A stretch of 64,000 bases of DNA from Epiperipatus broadwayi (Eukaryota > Onychophora > Udeonychophora > Euonychophora > Peripatidae), in assembly GCA_028023455.1 (NCBI GenBank), contig JAQFVV010012394.1, positions 31,030,885 through 31,094,884 of the forward strand, in the 5' to 3' direction. The notes under the pieces are model-generated. The model was given only the letters and a program-made list of their open reading frames with translations, had not been told where the DNA came from and did not search any database. This document shows, one piece after another, positions 51,431 through 63,344 of the stretch; within the stretch, counting starts at the first letter, position 1, and every line of letters starts with the position of its first letter. The position numbers and the translations under genes are program-made.

Positions 51431-52065
51431 CATTTTTTTTTGATCAATGTTATAATGTTTTATGGGTTGGCTGTGGGACAATTACATGAATAATTCTAAA
51501 AATCTTGTGAAGAATTTCATTTAGGCCCACTGCAATTTAAATTCCAGGTTATAGACATAATAATAGGATACACCACCTTTGTACCACCAGATGTGGTCTT
51601 GATACTGTAAATAGAGTAAATATAATGTTGTTGTGGACATCATTTTCTATAAACCATCATCATCATTTTCAAGCCTTATTAATAATTTAAATAATTTCAA
51701 CATAAATTGATCTATTTCATATTTAGGTACTTACATATTAGGTCTGCTGCTTTTATTTGGCATGGCATTGGGGGCTGCAACCATAGAATGCCTTTTTAAC
51801 AGTACAAAAATTATAAATTTAAACCCAAAAACAATAAATACATTATGATACTAAATAAAACTATGTAGTTAGGACTTTTTAATATCACTTTCTGACATTG
51901 GAAACACACACACCCTCTCCACTGGAGAAAGGTACAGCACTCTGCCATTGCAAACATGGGCATGAGGTCTAATATATAAGTACCCATATTTAGAATTTTT
52001 TCTAGATCTTACATTTCTTCAGATCTAGTTTAAGACTTTAGTTTGTCCATTTAATTTTCTGTTTT
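51431..52065. other. AT-rich stretch, nothing recognised
   Basis: Only short microsatellite-like pieces (CACACACACC at 51906, CATCATCATC near 51656). Confidence 0.5.
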
Positions 52066-53140
52066 GTAGTAATATGTCCAGCCTAACTCTATCTCACCCT
52101 GTGTCTTTTCAACCACATTTGGCTTTCATCTCATTTGGCTTTCATCTCTTCTTATTATTTTCATTCTATATTTCTCTATACATTTATGATAGGACTGAAA
52201 TCTTCATAATGCCTTTTGTTAAGTCTTAGATTAATAGATATGCATTGGCAAAACATATTTATTAAAACATTTACATTCAAGTATATCATTTTTAGCAAAA
52301 ACATTACATACAAGTTTAATTATAGGGATAATTATATCCATTACATTTCCATCTGTATTCATAACTGAAAGAAAGGAACTACATTGGATTCAAAATCTAG
52401 ATAATTAAGGGATCTATTTGTTTATTTTTTTCATTTAGCCTTCTATTATGTTATTATTACAATTTGATTTATGTATCCCAAACTTTCTACAATCACAACA
52501 TTGACATCATCCACATTGGGTAAATAAATTAATGCCTATTACTAATCACTTATTAGGCTAAAGATTATCTATATATTTTAATCCAAATATAAATTTAAAA
52601 AAATAATTTAAACATGTCAGATAGGTGCAATATACCTTTATCAATGTTAATTCTCTTTCATGATATTATGTTATTATTTCAATTTGATTTATAAAGTGTT
52701 AAAGTTTCTGCACTCACAATTTTGATACCATTCACTTCCCATACGTATATTAATGATTGTTACTAATCAATTATTAAACTAAAGATTATCCTATACATAT
52801 ATTCTACTTCAAATATAAATTTTAAGTCACAGTTAAAAATTAATATGACATTTTAAGTAAACATGAACATCTAATGCAATTCTACTTCCTCTTTTTCCAT
52901 ATATAATATATTTTTTTAGATATATTTAAAATTTCTACGTTCCTGCATATTCTTGAAACATATGTATAAAAACACCTGACATGCTGTATAATTATTGCTA
53001 TCGTATTTTGATAGTTTTTCAGAATTTGACAATATATTTGTATAAAGCTACAATCATAGCAAAAAAGCCCATAGAATCAAATTACTTTTCATAATCTACA
53101 AACTCATCTTATATTGGCAATCTCATGCTCAATGGTTCTT
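52066..53140 (-). mobile_element. RTE copy 7: old fragment with internal duplication
   Basis: Read on the minus strand it covers the RT domain from the [11 protein letters not shown] region (near 53060-53110, AGAATCAAATTACTTTTCAT on the plus strand) to the GHI region (near 52066). Order and spacing follow copy 5. The part 52440-52620 is repeated at 52665-52830 (CAATTTGATTTAT, AAACTTTCT..CAC, TACTAATCA, CTAAAGATTATC), a diverged tandem duplication inside the element. No frame is open. Its 3' end is lost and the next RTE tail begins directly after it at 53142. Confidence 0.65.
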
Positions 53141-53141
53141 T

Positions 53142-53830
53142 ATGTCATCATCATCATTTTAATTATTATTAATCCACTGTAAAAAGAAAGTCATTCCAAG
53201 CTTATTCAGATTTTCTAATTTTTGGTTACTCTATTTTATATCATTGCATCATATTTCTCTATCTCTTCCACACCTCTTAGTAGTGTATTTTGCATGTATT
53301 TTACAATCTTTTGGAATTCAATTTAATATTACAATTATCATCTATTATCATTTTTTCTTATTCAGTCCAAATATGTTTACATCTCTTAAATATTTCAATA
53401 ATGTTAGCAATATCTACTGTTATCTAATTTATATATTCTATTTTCAATTTCTTCTTATTACTTTCAGTAAATGTTTTTCCATAATTCACTGAGTGATATA
53501 AGATCTATGCATTGACCTTAATGTTCACATCTCAGATCTATGTGTAAAAAATAGTAAAATTTATTTGCCAAAAACATTTTTTTTCAAGCCTATAGGTTTT
53601 TTTTAAAATATTAAATTATTTCTATCAAAAGCTCTACATTTAAATCAAATCTATGAACATTATATTTTGTCTCTATTAATACTGATTTTTTTCCATTTGT
53701 ATTTGTAATTCAAATTTGCATACATTTGTTCATCTGTTTAACAAAATGGTTTCTTTCTACTTTAGGATCTAAAGCCTACTGCATTTTCAATGAAATTCGT
53801 CATAATCATAGTTCTCTTTAATTATTATTG
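53142..53830 (-). mobile_element. RTE copy 8: old 3' fragment
   Basis: It begins, on the plus strand, with the reverse complement of the RTE tail (CATCATCATCATTTTAATTA) and continues through the complements of the WIDNG, NWIPRD and GHI blocks to about the KIDYDELEE block near 53812 (AATTCGTCATAATCAT). It is 5'-truncated and heavily diverged. It abuts copy 7 in the same orientation. Confidence 0.7.
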
Positions 53831-53977
53831 CTGTTTTATTTTTCCTGCAGTGTGATTATTGCCTTCGTTTTCATTTAAGTCCCATTTAAATATTCCATTT
53901 GTTAGATAAGTGGATATTTTCCCTTTATTACATTTCTATGATTAAAAATACCCCCCACCCTGATCCTTTTTTTTCTG

Positions 53978-54310
53978 TCATTGTACTCTATAATACAAGA
54001 TTGACTGTCTGAGGGTCAAAATTATAATCAAATTGTTTTTTATGATCCCAAAAATAGACTTATATTCCAGATTGTTTTTAGTGCACCTGTATAAATAATT
54101 GTGTTGTGCTAATATAGTTGAGATATTAGCTCTAAATTCCCAGTAGTATACAGCACTGCAGCCTAGACTGTGGCATGGAATCTTATATACTATTAATGGT
54201 GCATTCTCTTTTTGCAATTTGTTTTTTGTGTTGTTAATCATCCTATCAAGATAAGTGGGAGTATGGAAGTAATTTTGAAAGTTGGCTCAAATATCTTTTT
54301 TTACTTTGTT
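53978..54310 (-). mobile_element. Penelope-like element fragment 3 (GIY-YIG N-terminus)
   Basis: On the minus strand an 87-codon frame (54241-53978) contains NAPLIVYKIPCHSLGC, typical of the first strand of a Penelope GIY-YIG domain, preceded by linker-like YLDRMINNTKNKLQKE. The part after it (YYWEFRANISTILAQHNYLY) aligns only loosely with the usual YIG-RxxxRxxEH block and has lost the glycine. It is a decayed fragment, less sure than the other three. Confidence 0.45.
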
Positions 54311-55424
54311 CGTTAATCTATAGCAAAAACATTCTGATGAATGTTATTAAACAAGTCCAGAGATATGTAAAGTGAGCATTACAACAGCAACTGAAAACTT
54401 AACCTTGGATTAACATGTCTTATATTCCAAGATTAACAAACAAAATAGATATGTGAGCTAATAATATGATACTAAAACTAAATATCGGCAAGCATTTAAT
54501 ACAACGAATGAAACTGAACCCATTAACAATGCTCAGGCATTTCCAAAAAACATAATTAAAAAATAATAATTTTGTATCTTGAGCCCAAATATTTGGGCTT
54601 CCCAATTAAAATCAATCTAGAAACTGCTCTTAAAAATAACTATTTATCCAATAGACTGGTAAATGCTAACATATATTGAATCTGTTCTTTATACCATAGA
54701 AAAGAAACTAGAGATCGTTTTGTAACTCAATTTCCAGTTTTGCAAGCATATTGCATTGTTATAAGCACAGTCACCAAATGATCACCTCTCTCCTCACTTT
54801 ATATATTAATACATACTATAAGTAGAGGTCTATTTTCAAAATTAGAATTATTACATTTTTACTTTTCATTTTATGATTTAACCATTAAGCATCACATAAT
54901 CACCATCTCTTATGTTTAATGCATTTTATGATTTATGAGATGTCATTTCTGTTTCAATCCAACATCTCAAAAGTTATCATATTTCGTTTACAATAAACTA
55001 TGAAAAATTAAAAATCAGGGATGCACCCTCTGAAATTTTTGCAGCCAAATAGAGTTTAATGTCGCTTCCATCAGCACTGTTATCACTGAATTATAATTTA
55101 CAATATTTTCCATTAATTTTAAATACTGTATATTCTTTTAAATATAAATTATTTCTTATGTCTACAAAATGTATTATAGCTCATTTGACAACAATATAAT
55201 TACTATGTAATCTAATCATTATCACAAATGTAATTATTGTTATCATAAATAAAGTTTACTTTAAAACTACTACTAATAGTAACAATAACATTAGTAGTAA
55301 TAATGATGATGAAAATAATTCAATTCATTTTGTTTATCATACAAAACTACAACATTAAGTCAATTATAGAATTTCACTGTGATTAATATACATTAATATA
55401 AAAAAGCAAGTATATATATATATA
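54311..55424. other. AT-rich stretch with a repeat A end fragment
   Basis: Bases 54881-54917 carry ACCATTAAGCATCACATAAT and CACCATCTCTTATG, the 3' end of repeat A alone. A (TA)n run is at about 55410-55426. No gene. Confidence 0.5.
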
Positions 55425-56115
55425 TGAAATAATCAAAATTACCCCAAATCCAAAACTCAAACAAACTAACCAAGAAAATAAAATCTACAACACAATCAGT
55501 GGTTTCACTGCTACAAACAGACTTCTCAGGTGTAAAGAACAATAACATATTTCAATTAAACATTACCCATTATTCCATTTATTTCCCATCCACCCTCAAT
55601 ATTAAAAGAACTTTTAAATAAGTTAATTGCTTCAGAGTCATAAATTTTTACTAATAAAGATTCTTTCATTCTTCTTTTTATTTCATTTCTCTCAAAAAAG
55701 ACAATCTTAGCTTCCTCAAAATTGATAGTGTGACCTATATCTTTTCCATGGACATACAAAGCAGAACTAAGATACTTATTTCTAACCCTACTTTTATGTA
55801 CCTTTATTCTTTCATTTAAGCTCAAACTATTCTGATCTGTTTAAATCTTCTTACAAAAACAAGGAATAAAATACACTACACCAGAAATAGTCTTCCTATC
55901 AAAAATTTCCTTTGTATTATTTAATAAATTATTCAAAGTAATTAACGCTTTTCCAAGCAATTTTTTTATTTCCAAACAAATTACTATTTTACATACAATT
56001 TTATAAGAAGACAATTTAAATGGTAAAGAAATAAAGTCATATTTTTTTTTATCCTTTACACCCTTACAAATATTACTATTAAGTAAAATAATTTTAACAA
56101 ATTTATCAGAGTAGC
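55425..56115 (-). mobile_element. Penelope-like element fragment 4a (left arm of inverted pair)
   Basis: The minus-strand frames 56125-55841 and 55825-55556 read as linker (FISLPFKLSSYKIVCKIVIC, NNTKEIFDRKTI) and then GIY-YIG: VVYFIPCFCKKIYIG, SLNERIKVHKSRVRNKYLSS, HGKDIGHTINFEEAKIVFFE, RMKESLLVKIYDSEAI. A stop and frame break lies between them near 55835. It is 5'-truncated with no RT palm. The 3' flank runs to a TA tract at 55410-55426. Its sequence is unlike the copies at 25348 and 29254. Confidence 0.8.
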
Positions 56116-56145
56116 CAACACTCAAATAATCTTTATAAAATTGAC

Positions 56146-57515
56146 CTACTCTGATAAATTTGTTAAAAGTACTTTATTTAGTAGTAAAATTTGTAATGAT
56201 ATAAAGGATAAAGAAAAATATGATTTTATTTCTTTGCCATTTAAATTAACTTCTTATAGAAAAGTAGTAATTTGTTTGGAAATAAAAAAATTGCTTGGAA
56301 AGGGGGTATTACTTTGAATAATTTATTAAATAATACAAAGAAAACTTTTGATAGGAAGACTATTCCTCATATAGTGTATATTATCCCTTGTTTTAGTAAG
56401 GTTTATATAGGTCAAAGTAATTTGAGCTTAAATGAAAGCATAAAAGTAGGATTAGAAATAAATATATTAGTTCTGCTTTGTATGTCCATGGAAAAGATAC
56501 AGGCCACACTATTCATTTTGAGGAACTTAAGGTTGTCTTTTTTGAGAGAAATGAAACAAAAAGAATTAAAGAATCTTTATTATTAAAAATTTATGATTCT
56601 GAAACAATTAATTTATTTAAAAGTTTTAAGCCAATAAACATCACATGATCACTATTTCTTATGCTTGCTCTTAACTGTTATTAAAATAGGCAAAACTTTC
56701 TATACATATTGCCACTTGGTGCAAGACAGAGTAATCAATGGATGCCAAAAGGCTTGTGCATAAAATCCTCATCTAGTGCTTACTCATCCAATATCCCCAG
56801 ACTATTTCTGGCAGATGACCTTCATCAGTGAAAAACCTTGGATCTGAGAGCACTGCACCTAGATCTTAGGATCTAATGCAACTTTCCAGCACTCACCTTT
56901 TATCTCTGCTTAACTACAAAACTATGAGACAAATAAAATACTCTAATATTTTCAATCCAAGCTCATCAACTTATATAGTCATATAAATCTGAACTCATTT
57001 CAGTACCTATACATTTTGATGTCTTTGGTTCTTTAATAACCCTAGCCACCACTATCCTATTAGGCAGGATTGGTTTTAAGCCAATAAACATCACATGATC
57101 ACTATTTCTTATGCTTGATCTTAACTATTATTAAAACAGGCAAAACTCTGTATACATATTGCACCTTAATGCAAGCCAGAAACTAATCTGTGGATATTGT
57201 ATGAGTACGCACTAGACAGGGATTTTATGCACAATCCTTCTGGCATCCATTGATTACTCTGGCTTGGACTGAGTGGCAATACTTATAGAGAGTTTTGACT
57301 GTTTATTTAAAAGTTCGTTTATTATTAAGAGTAAATGAAAAGTAAATGGAATAGTGGATAATGTTTAATATAAATATGTTGATGTGTTGTAATTTTTTAC
57401 ACTTGAGAAATCTGCTTGTAGCAGTGTAACCATTGGTTATGTTGTAGATTTTATTTTCTTGGCTAATCCATTTGAGTTTTGGATTTGGAGTAATTTTGAT
57501 TATTTATTGACTAGT
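56146..57515 (+). mobile_element. Penelope-like element fragment 4b (right arm of inverted pair)
   Basis: It is a mirror copy of 55425-56115, separated by a 30-bp loop. The plus-strand frame 56272-56586 contains NNLLNNTKKTFDRKTI, VYIIPCFSKVYIGQSNLSLN and ESIKV, followed by a frame break. Repeat A (56626-57301) interrupts the 3' part; after it, 57316-57515 continues in step with the left arm (GTTGTAGATTTTATTTTCTT). The two arms are clearly diverged, so the pair is not recent. Confidence 0.8.
56626..57301 (-). repeat. Repeat A, copy 6: partial dimer, perfect 14-bp target duplication
   Basis: Flanked by TTTATTTAAAAGTT at 56612-56625 and 57302-57315. The same 3'-end block (TTAAGCCAATAAACATCACA, TGATCACTATTTCTTATGCTT) occurs twice, at 56626 and 57074. 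Two units thus lie in tandem, the first ~448 bp with the loop region, the second ~228 bp with both arms. The outer right end is GAGAGTTTTGACTG. Confidence 0.8.
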
Positions 57516-58013
57516 TTAGTTTTATGCTTTTAATATTTATATAATAGTAAATAAAGATGAGTCAATTGTTTTTGTAATATTATCAATATAGTTTTACAAA
57601 TGTAATTCAACATTATTAACATTAATAGAATGTTGATTATAAGTATTAGGTAAATAAATTAAAGAAGATTTTAATGTGTCAGTTTGATTACATGTCAAAT
57701 AAATGAGAGATAAATATTTCATATAAACAATTATTTAAGGCAATATTTTAGATTTTTACCAATAAGTTTATATACAAATTTAAGATCTATGCTCTTTCTT
57801 CTAACAGATAGAAATAGGTTATAGTTATTTAATTTAATGTATTTTAAAAAAATATTGATTTCTAAAAATAACTCATTTGGAACATGAGTGTCACACAATG
57901 GATCCAAATTCTAAAATAGGCAGAACCAAAAAGAAAAATAATTTATGCTTTGTAAAATTATTAAATTATTTACCTTGCCTCAGATTAACATCAGTATTGT
58001 GATGATGATGATG

Positions 58014-58044
<31 letters not shown>

Positions 58045-61000
58045 TGATGATGATGATGATGATGATGATAATAATAATGATAATAATGATAATAATAATG
58101 GTGATGATGATAATAATGTTGATGATGATGATAATAATAGTGGTAATAATAATGATGGTGATAATGATGATAATAATAATGATCACAATAATGATGATGA
58201 GATAATAATAATAATAATAATAATGATAATAATAATAATAATAATGATGGTGATGATGATAACAATAATAGTAATGATGATGATAATGATAATAATTTAA
58301 TTCATTTGTTTTATTTAATATACATTTTTACAGCTCTATAAATCACTTATAAATTGCTCAAAAATGCATAAATAATATCAAAAAAATTCAAAATGAAAAA
58401 CAGCACAAGGAGTGGGAAAAATAAAAATGATATCACTATAATAGCCTAATGTTCATATTGTCTAACAAAGACATTAATATAATTTTTATCAATAGTTAAA
58501 TGTTTAATCCTTTTGCACTATGCTAGCATTCTAACAGATTTTTTTATTCTCATTTACTTAAAGCTTTCAACTTTCACTTTCATATTAAACCATTATTACT
58601 TATCAGAATATAATAAATTTGACCTTATTTGATAGATATTTTTATTTAGAAATTAAATAAAGTTTAAAACATCACATTGAAATTATTTTACAAATTAGAT
58701 TTTAATCATAACAAAGCACTGTTTCATCATCAAATTTTAGGTGGAGCAGATTCAATTTGCAAAATGAACAAAATCTTTGTTTGATGTTTGCTTTAAAAAT
58801 CTGAACAAATTATTTTTAATATCTAGTAAATCCATAAATTTATGTTTGAAAAGTTTTGCTTTTTTTGTAATTTTTAGGACATCACTAAATGTTATACCAG
58901 ACTGTTGAGTGGTATAATTTGTAAACAGTTGTATTTCCTGAGACTGTAATTTCTATGGTAACAATATTCAGAAAGAATATATTGTTTTATATTTATAAAT
59001 AAAACATTTCTATAAAAAATAAATATGTAATAATATATATTTTGATTTTCAATAATTATTACCCAATTACTATATAAAAATGATCATAAACTTTTCAAAA
59101 AAATCAATTTTTAGACCATTATAATAATTTTTCGAAGGAATCTCACAAAGTTTGAGATCATCAATCACATTATAGACACCCATCAATGTATACATTGAAA
59201 ACCTACTTATTTTATTATCCCAACACCTTTTGAATTTTTTTGAAATTAAAATATATACATGAATTTTAAAGCTATAAAAGAAAAACACCACAAAATTTCT
59301 TAGCAGATGGTGAAAAATGCAAATACAATTTTGTGACTTTTGGCCTGAGAAAGTTTCATAATGAAAAACAGAAAGATTAATACTGTAAAAAAATATTTAT
59401 TATATAAGTCTAATAACTGAATCAAAAGAAGAAATATAGGTATCAGAACACTTAAAAAGATGAAGTCTTAGTTATATATTTTACAGAAATAAATTATCTG
59501 TTATCATATTTTGGTGGATTGTTCTGGTAGTTATGATTTTATATAAAAAAATTAAAATTTATTCTCATAACTGATTGCAATATTTTTTATTGTTACACCT
59601 GGTGACAATTTTTAATCAATATTCAATCTTTCATTTCTGTATATAAGGTTAATAAAATGGACTTAATTTCTTTTCAATTTAATTTTACAAACAAAAAAAA
59701 TTCTATAAGATTTATATTTAAAATTCGCAAATATTGAAAATATAAATTGTACATAAAAGTAAAATATATAATATATCATTCAAGAATGTGAAGAAAAACA
59801 TTCATCAGAAAATCAACAAAAAAACTTTTTTTTTAATTTCTCAAATTCTGCTTTAAATTTTTAAAATTGGTTTATAATTTATAGAATTTTTACAAAAGAT
59901 TCTAACACAATGTCACTTTTGAAAGATAATATCATTAAGTAATCGGTCTCATAAGGAGCTAACTTCATAATTTTCTTTGCTAATATTATAGTCAAATTTA
60001 TTATCTTATAGTTTTAAAAATAAAACACATACCTATAAAATCAAAGTATACATGTATATTCTTTCCATTTTAAACAATTGTTAAACAATTATCGTGTAAA
60101 AATAATCAGAAATAACACAAAATATTTTTTATTCCAAAATTATTCTCAAAGTAATTTTACAAATGCATTAAGAACCAGATTACAAATGAGTAAAACTAAC
60201 AATGCTTTGCAGGCTGGACCTTTTTTTGGAAACATTTGAAAAAAAAAATTTAATAATTTACAAAAGACTGGGAGTTACTGACCTCTTCAGATTTTTTTGG
60301 AACTAATATAGCAATATTCATTACATCAAAGTTTTAGCTTTCTAAAATAAAACTATTTTAATAGTAGAAGAGTAATCTGAAGCCAGATATCTATCATACC
60401 ATCTGTAATAAAAACAGCAATATGAACAAGCATAACTGATCAACAAAAAGTTAATGATATGTATTATAATATCCATTTCAAATGAAGTTTTGAGACCACA
60501 GATTCATTTTTGCCAGTATACAAGGTGAAAGAATTAAATAATTTGTATTTTATTTCATCAATGAAAAAGTTGGCTGACCTAAAATTTATTCCATAATTTT
60601 GAAAACTCTGTTAACCATAGGATTCAATGCCACCATCAGTAATAATAATAGATGTTTAAAGCATTCAATAATAGTCAGAATTGTATGTAACATTACTAAC
60701 AAATATAACATAATTTGCCTTACATATATTGTTATTCATTAGAAAATTATTTTAATCTCTCTATTCATTTGCTAACTTGTGCAAGCTTTAGTAATCAATA
60801 GATGTTAAGGTGTCTTAAACTTGTTCTGCTGGATAGGGCAGTACTGCATAAGAATTTAATAAATACTATCATCTCCTATCTCCTGATTACTAAAGCTTAC
60901 ACAAGATGACAGGAATTAGGGAAAATACAATTAGAAGATTTAAATATTAATATTAATCTGCAGGTTTAACACAGCAATAATTATTTAAATGTTTAGGAAA

Positions 61001-61079
61001 TAAAATTGTGGGGTTACAAACAAGTCCACCTTGTTGTTGATATCTCCACATGATTCAACTATACACTATTTTAAATTAA
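57516..61079. other. AT-rich intergenic stretch
   Basis: It contains the trinucleotide repeat at 58002-58296 and a short foldback at 60775-60905 (GCAAGCTTTAGTAATCA and its inverse TGATTACTAAAGCTTAC). No gene is recognised. Confidence 0.5.
58002..58296. repeat. (GAT)n/(AAT)n trinucleotide tract
   Basis: About 290 bp of mixed GAT and AAT units. It forms spurious open frames on both strands (poly-M/I, poly-Y/H/L). RTE tails in this window are short GAT/AAT runs, so it may have grown from an RTE tail, but no RTE body is visible next to it. Confidence 0.92.
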
Positions 61080-61082
61080 TCT

Positions 61083-61450
61083 ATTACAATTAAATGCTAT
61101 GTGTAGAGTGTATTATTGTATGGTTGTGAAACATGGAAATGAATAATAAAATTAGACACAGATTGGAAGCCTTTGTGATGGGGACATAAAGAACAGAAAA
61201 AGTCAATTGGTTGAATAAAATAACAAATGAAGTTTTGAAAAGAGTAAATAAAGAAAGGAGATTGATTGTGGAAATTAGAAATAGAAAGAGAAACTGGATT
61301 GGACATATATTATGAAAAAAGTATAGTTTAATAAAAGATATTTTGGAGGATATGGTGAGTGGAAGCAAGAATAAAGGACAGAAAAGAATAACATTATTGG
61401 ATCATATAAGAGATGGGAAGATTTACATGGTTGAAGAACTGGGCTATAAA
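61083..61450 (+). mobile_element. LINE C-terminal fragment, a second LINE family
   Basis: It encodes, with a few breaks, the end of a non-LTR RT: YGCETW (near 61120), then MNNKIRHRLEAFVMG, NWLNKITNEVLKRVNKERR, RKRNWIGHIL and KGQKRITLLDHIRDG. The order of ETW, KIT..RV, GHIL and a basic final block is that of LINE polymerases. The sequence differs clearly from the RTE family here. Stops after MGT and GHIL make it dead. The last 86 codons (61343-61603) are open partly by chance. Confidence 0.75.
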
Positions 61451-62199
61451 GAAAATGGAATAAAAAATGGATGGATTGATGATGTCACTACTCTCTGGAT
61501 CTGCCCATGGGACAGAATATTACTGATAAATCTTGCAAAAATTTTAAATCTGCGTTTAATTTCTTTCACTATAAAAAAGTCCATCTCATTTCCCTTTGAG
61601 TAGTCAGTCTTATTTGCACTGACAATTCACCAATCAATTCATATCTACCTATGTTTGTATTCCATCTAAAAATGTTGAGATCCTAACTAATACCCAGACC
61701 TTACTTCTAAATGTTAAAGCAAATACCATTACCTTTTTAAAAATAATTCTACACACTTCATGTTAATTATACTGGAAAACATATCACATTTTAAATAATT
61801 CATTGTATTTTGTTTTTCTTCACAATTCTAATTTCTAAACTGACTGCATAGTTTGCATTTCCCATTTGATTGGTGTTTATTTTGATAGCGCCGTCTAGTG
61901 GTAGATTTAACAATTAATTTCTATAACACCTATTTTAATCTGAATTATTTTTACAAGCCTGAAGAAGTAATTATTTGATATATGATTACAAAAGTGAAGT
62001 TATGATAAATGTTAAAATACTCCTATCAAAATGTTGTAGTCTTTTTTTTCCTGAAAAGGTGACTAATGCAACATAAATATAAAAACTAATCAATAAAATT
62101 TTAAACCAAGTACTAAGAATTCAGATTTCATTATGCCAATTTAACTTCTTAATTGCTAAGAGAGAACATATTAATTCTTCTATAATATATATATATATA
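61451..62199. other. AT-rich stretch, nothing recognised
   Basis: No frame or repeat is identified beyond a TA run at about 62184-62202. Confidence 0.5.
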
Positions 62200-63185
62200 T
62201 ATAATCAAAGAAAAAGGATTTCACTTTCTTAACATATGCACCTTACTGATTTTTATAATAGGGCAACAATGCTGTGTTGAGTACAGAGAAAACTCTCAAA
62301 CCCAAATACAAGACAGAGGCTTTATAAAGAGAAGAACAGCCATCTTATCTTTAACCTAAATTCTGATTTATATAGGCCAATTTGAAGCATCTTGGTTTGA
62401 GGAAGTTCTAGATGTCACTCTGTTCACTTTTACAGCCATGAGTTTCTTCTATACATTAACATTCGCAAAATCTTTCAATTTACTACATGTTAATATTATG
62501 AGTTAATAGAAATTATATAAAGTTCTATGCACTTAAGAAAAAAATTTGAATGTTGCATAATTTCTATTAATTTATAATATTAACACATAGTAAATCAAAA
62601 GATTTCACAAATGTTAATGTACATAAGAAAGTAATGAATGGAGAAGTAAACAGAGTAACATCTTCACTCTCTCAAACCAATACCCTTCAGTTTGACCTAC
62701 ATAAATCAGAATTTAGGTTAAAGGTAAGATGACTGCTTTTATCTTTATAAAGTCTCTATTTTGTGTTTGGGTTTGAGAGTTTGCTATTACTTAACACAGC
62801 ATCATTGAGTTTATATAAATTAATACAGAACATATGTGAAAAGGTGAAAATATTTTCTATTTAATTACATAAGTAAATTTTCAGCATTACATAGTTTCTA
62901 TTAATTCTTAAAATTGACACATACTAAATCAAAAGATTTTGCATATGTTAATATATGAAAGAAACTAATGGATGTAAAAATGAATAGAGTAACATCTTCA
63001 TTCTCTCAAAACAAGATGCTTCAGAGTGGCCTATATAAATCAGAATTTAGGCTGAAGATAAGATGGCCACTCTTATCTTTATAAAGTGTCTATCTTATGT
63101 TTGGGTTTAAGAGTCTCTTGTGTACTCAACACAGCATCACCGTGCTATTATAAAAATCAGTAAGGTGGCAAAAAACATGAAATCA
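62200..63185. repeat. Three-armed foldback repeat
   Basis: Arm 1 (62200-62527) is inverted relative to arm 2 (62555-62815) and arm 3 (62882-63185). Shared blocks include AACACAGCAT, GGGTTTGAGAG or its complement, TAAATCAGAATTTAGG, GAGTAACATCTTCA and AAATCAAAAGATTT. Arms 1 and 3 also share the outer ATTATAAAAATCAGTAAGGT block, which arm 2 lacks. Arms 1 and 3 thus are the original long inverted repeat, and arm 2 a later partial duplication. No coding frame. Confidence 0.85.
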
Positions 63186-63344
63186 TTTACCTTTAAATAA
63201 TATAGGGGTTTTGAACTCAGACTTTAAAGCACCTTTCAATTATCCACACTATCTCATATGACTAATATATACATGATCACACACAGAGCAATAATCACCA
63301 ATATACATATTTTGTGCTGAACCAAAACTCATCAGTTAGTCCAG

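Noticed and set aside
57945-58265. Open frames of poly-M/I and poly-Y/H/L
   Set aside because: They are translations of the GAT/AAT microsatellite and not genes.
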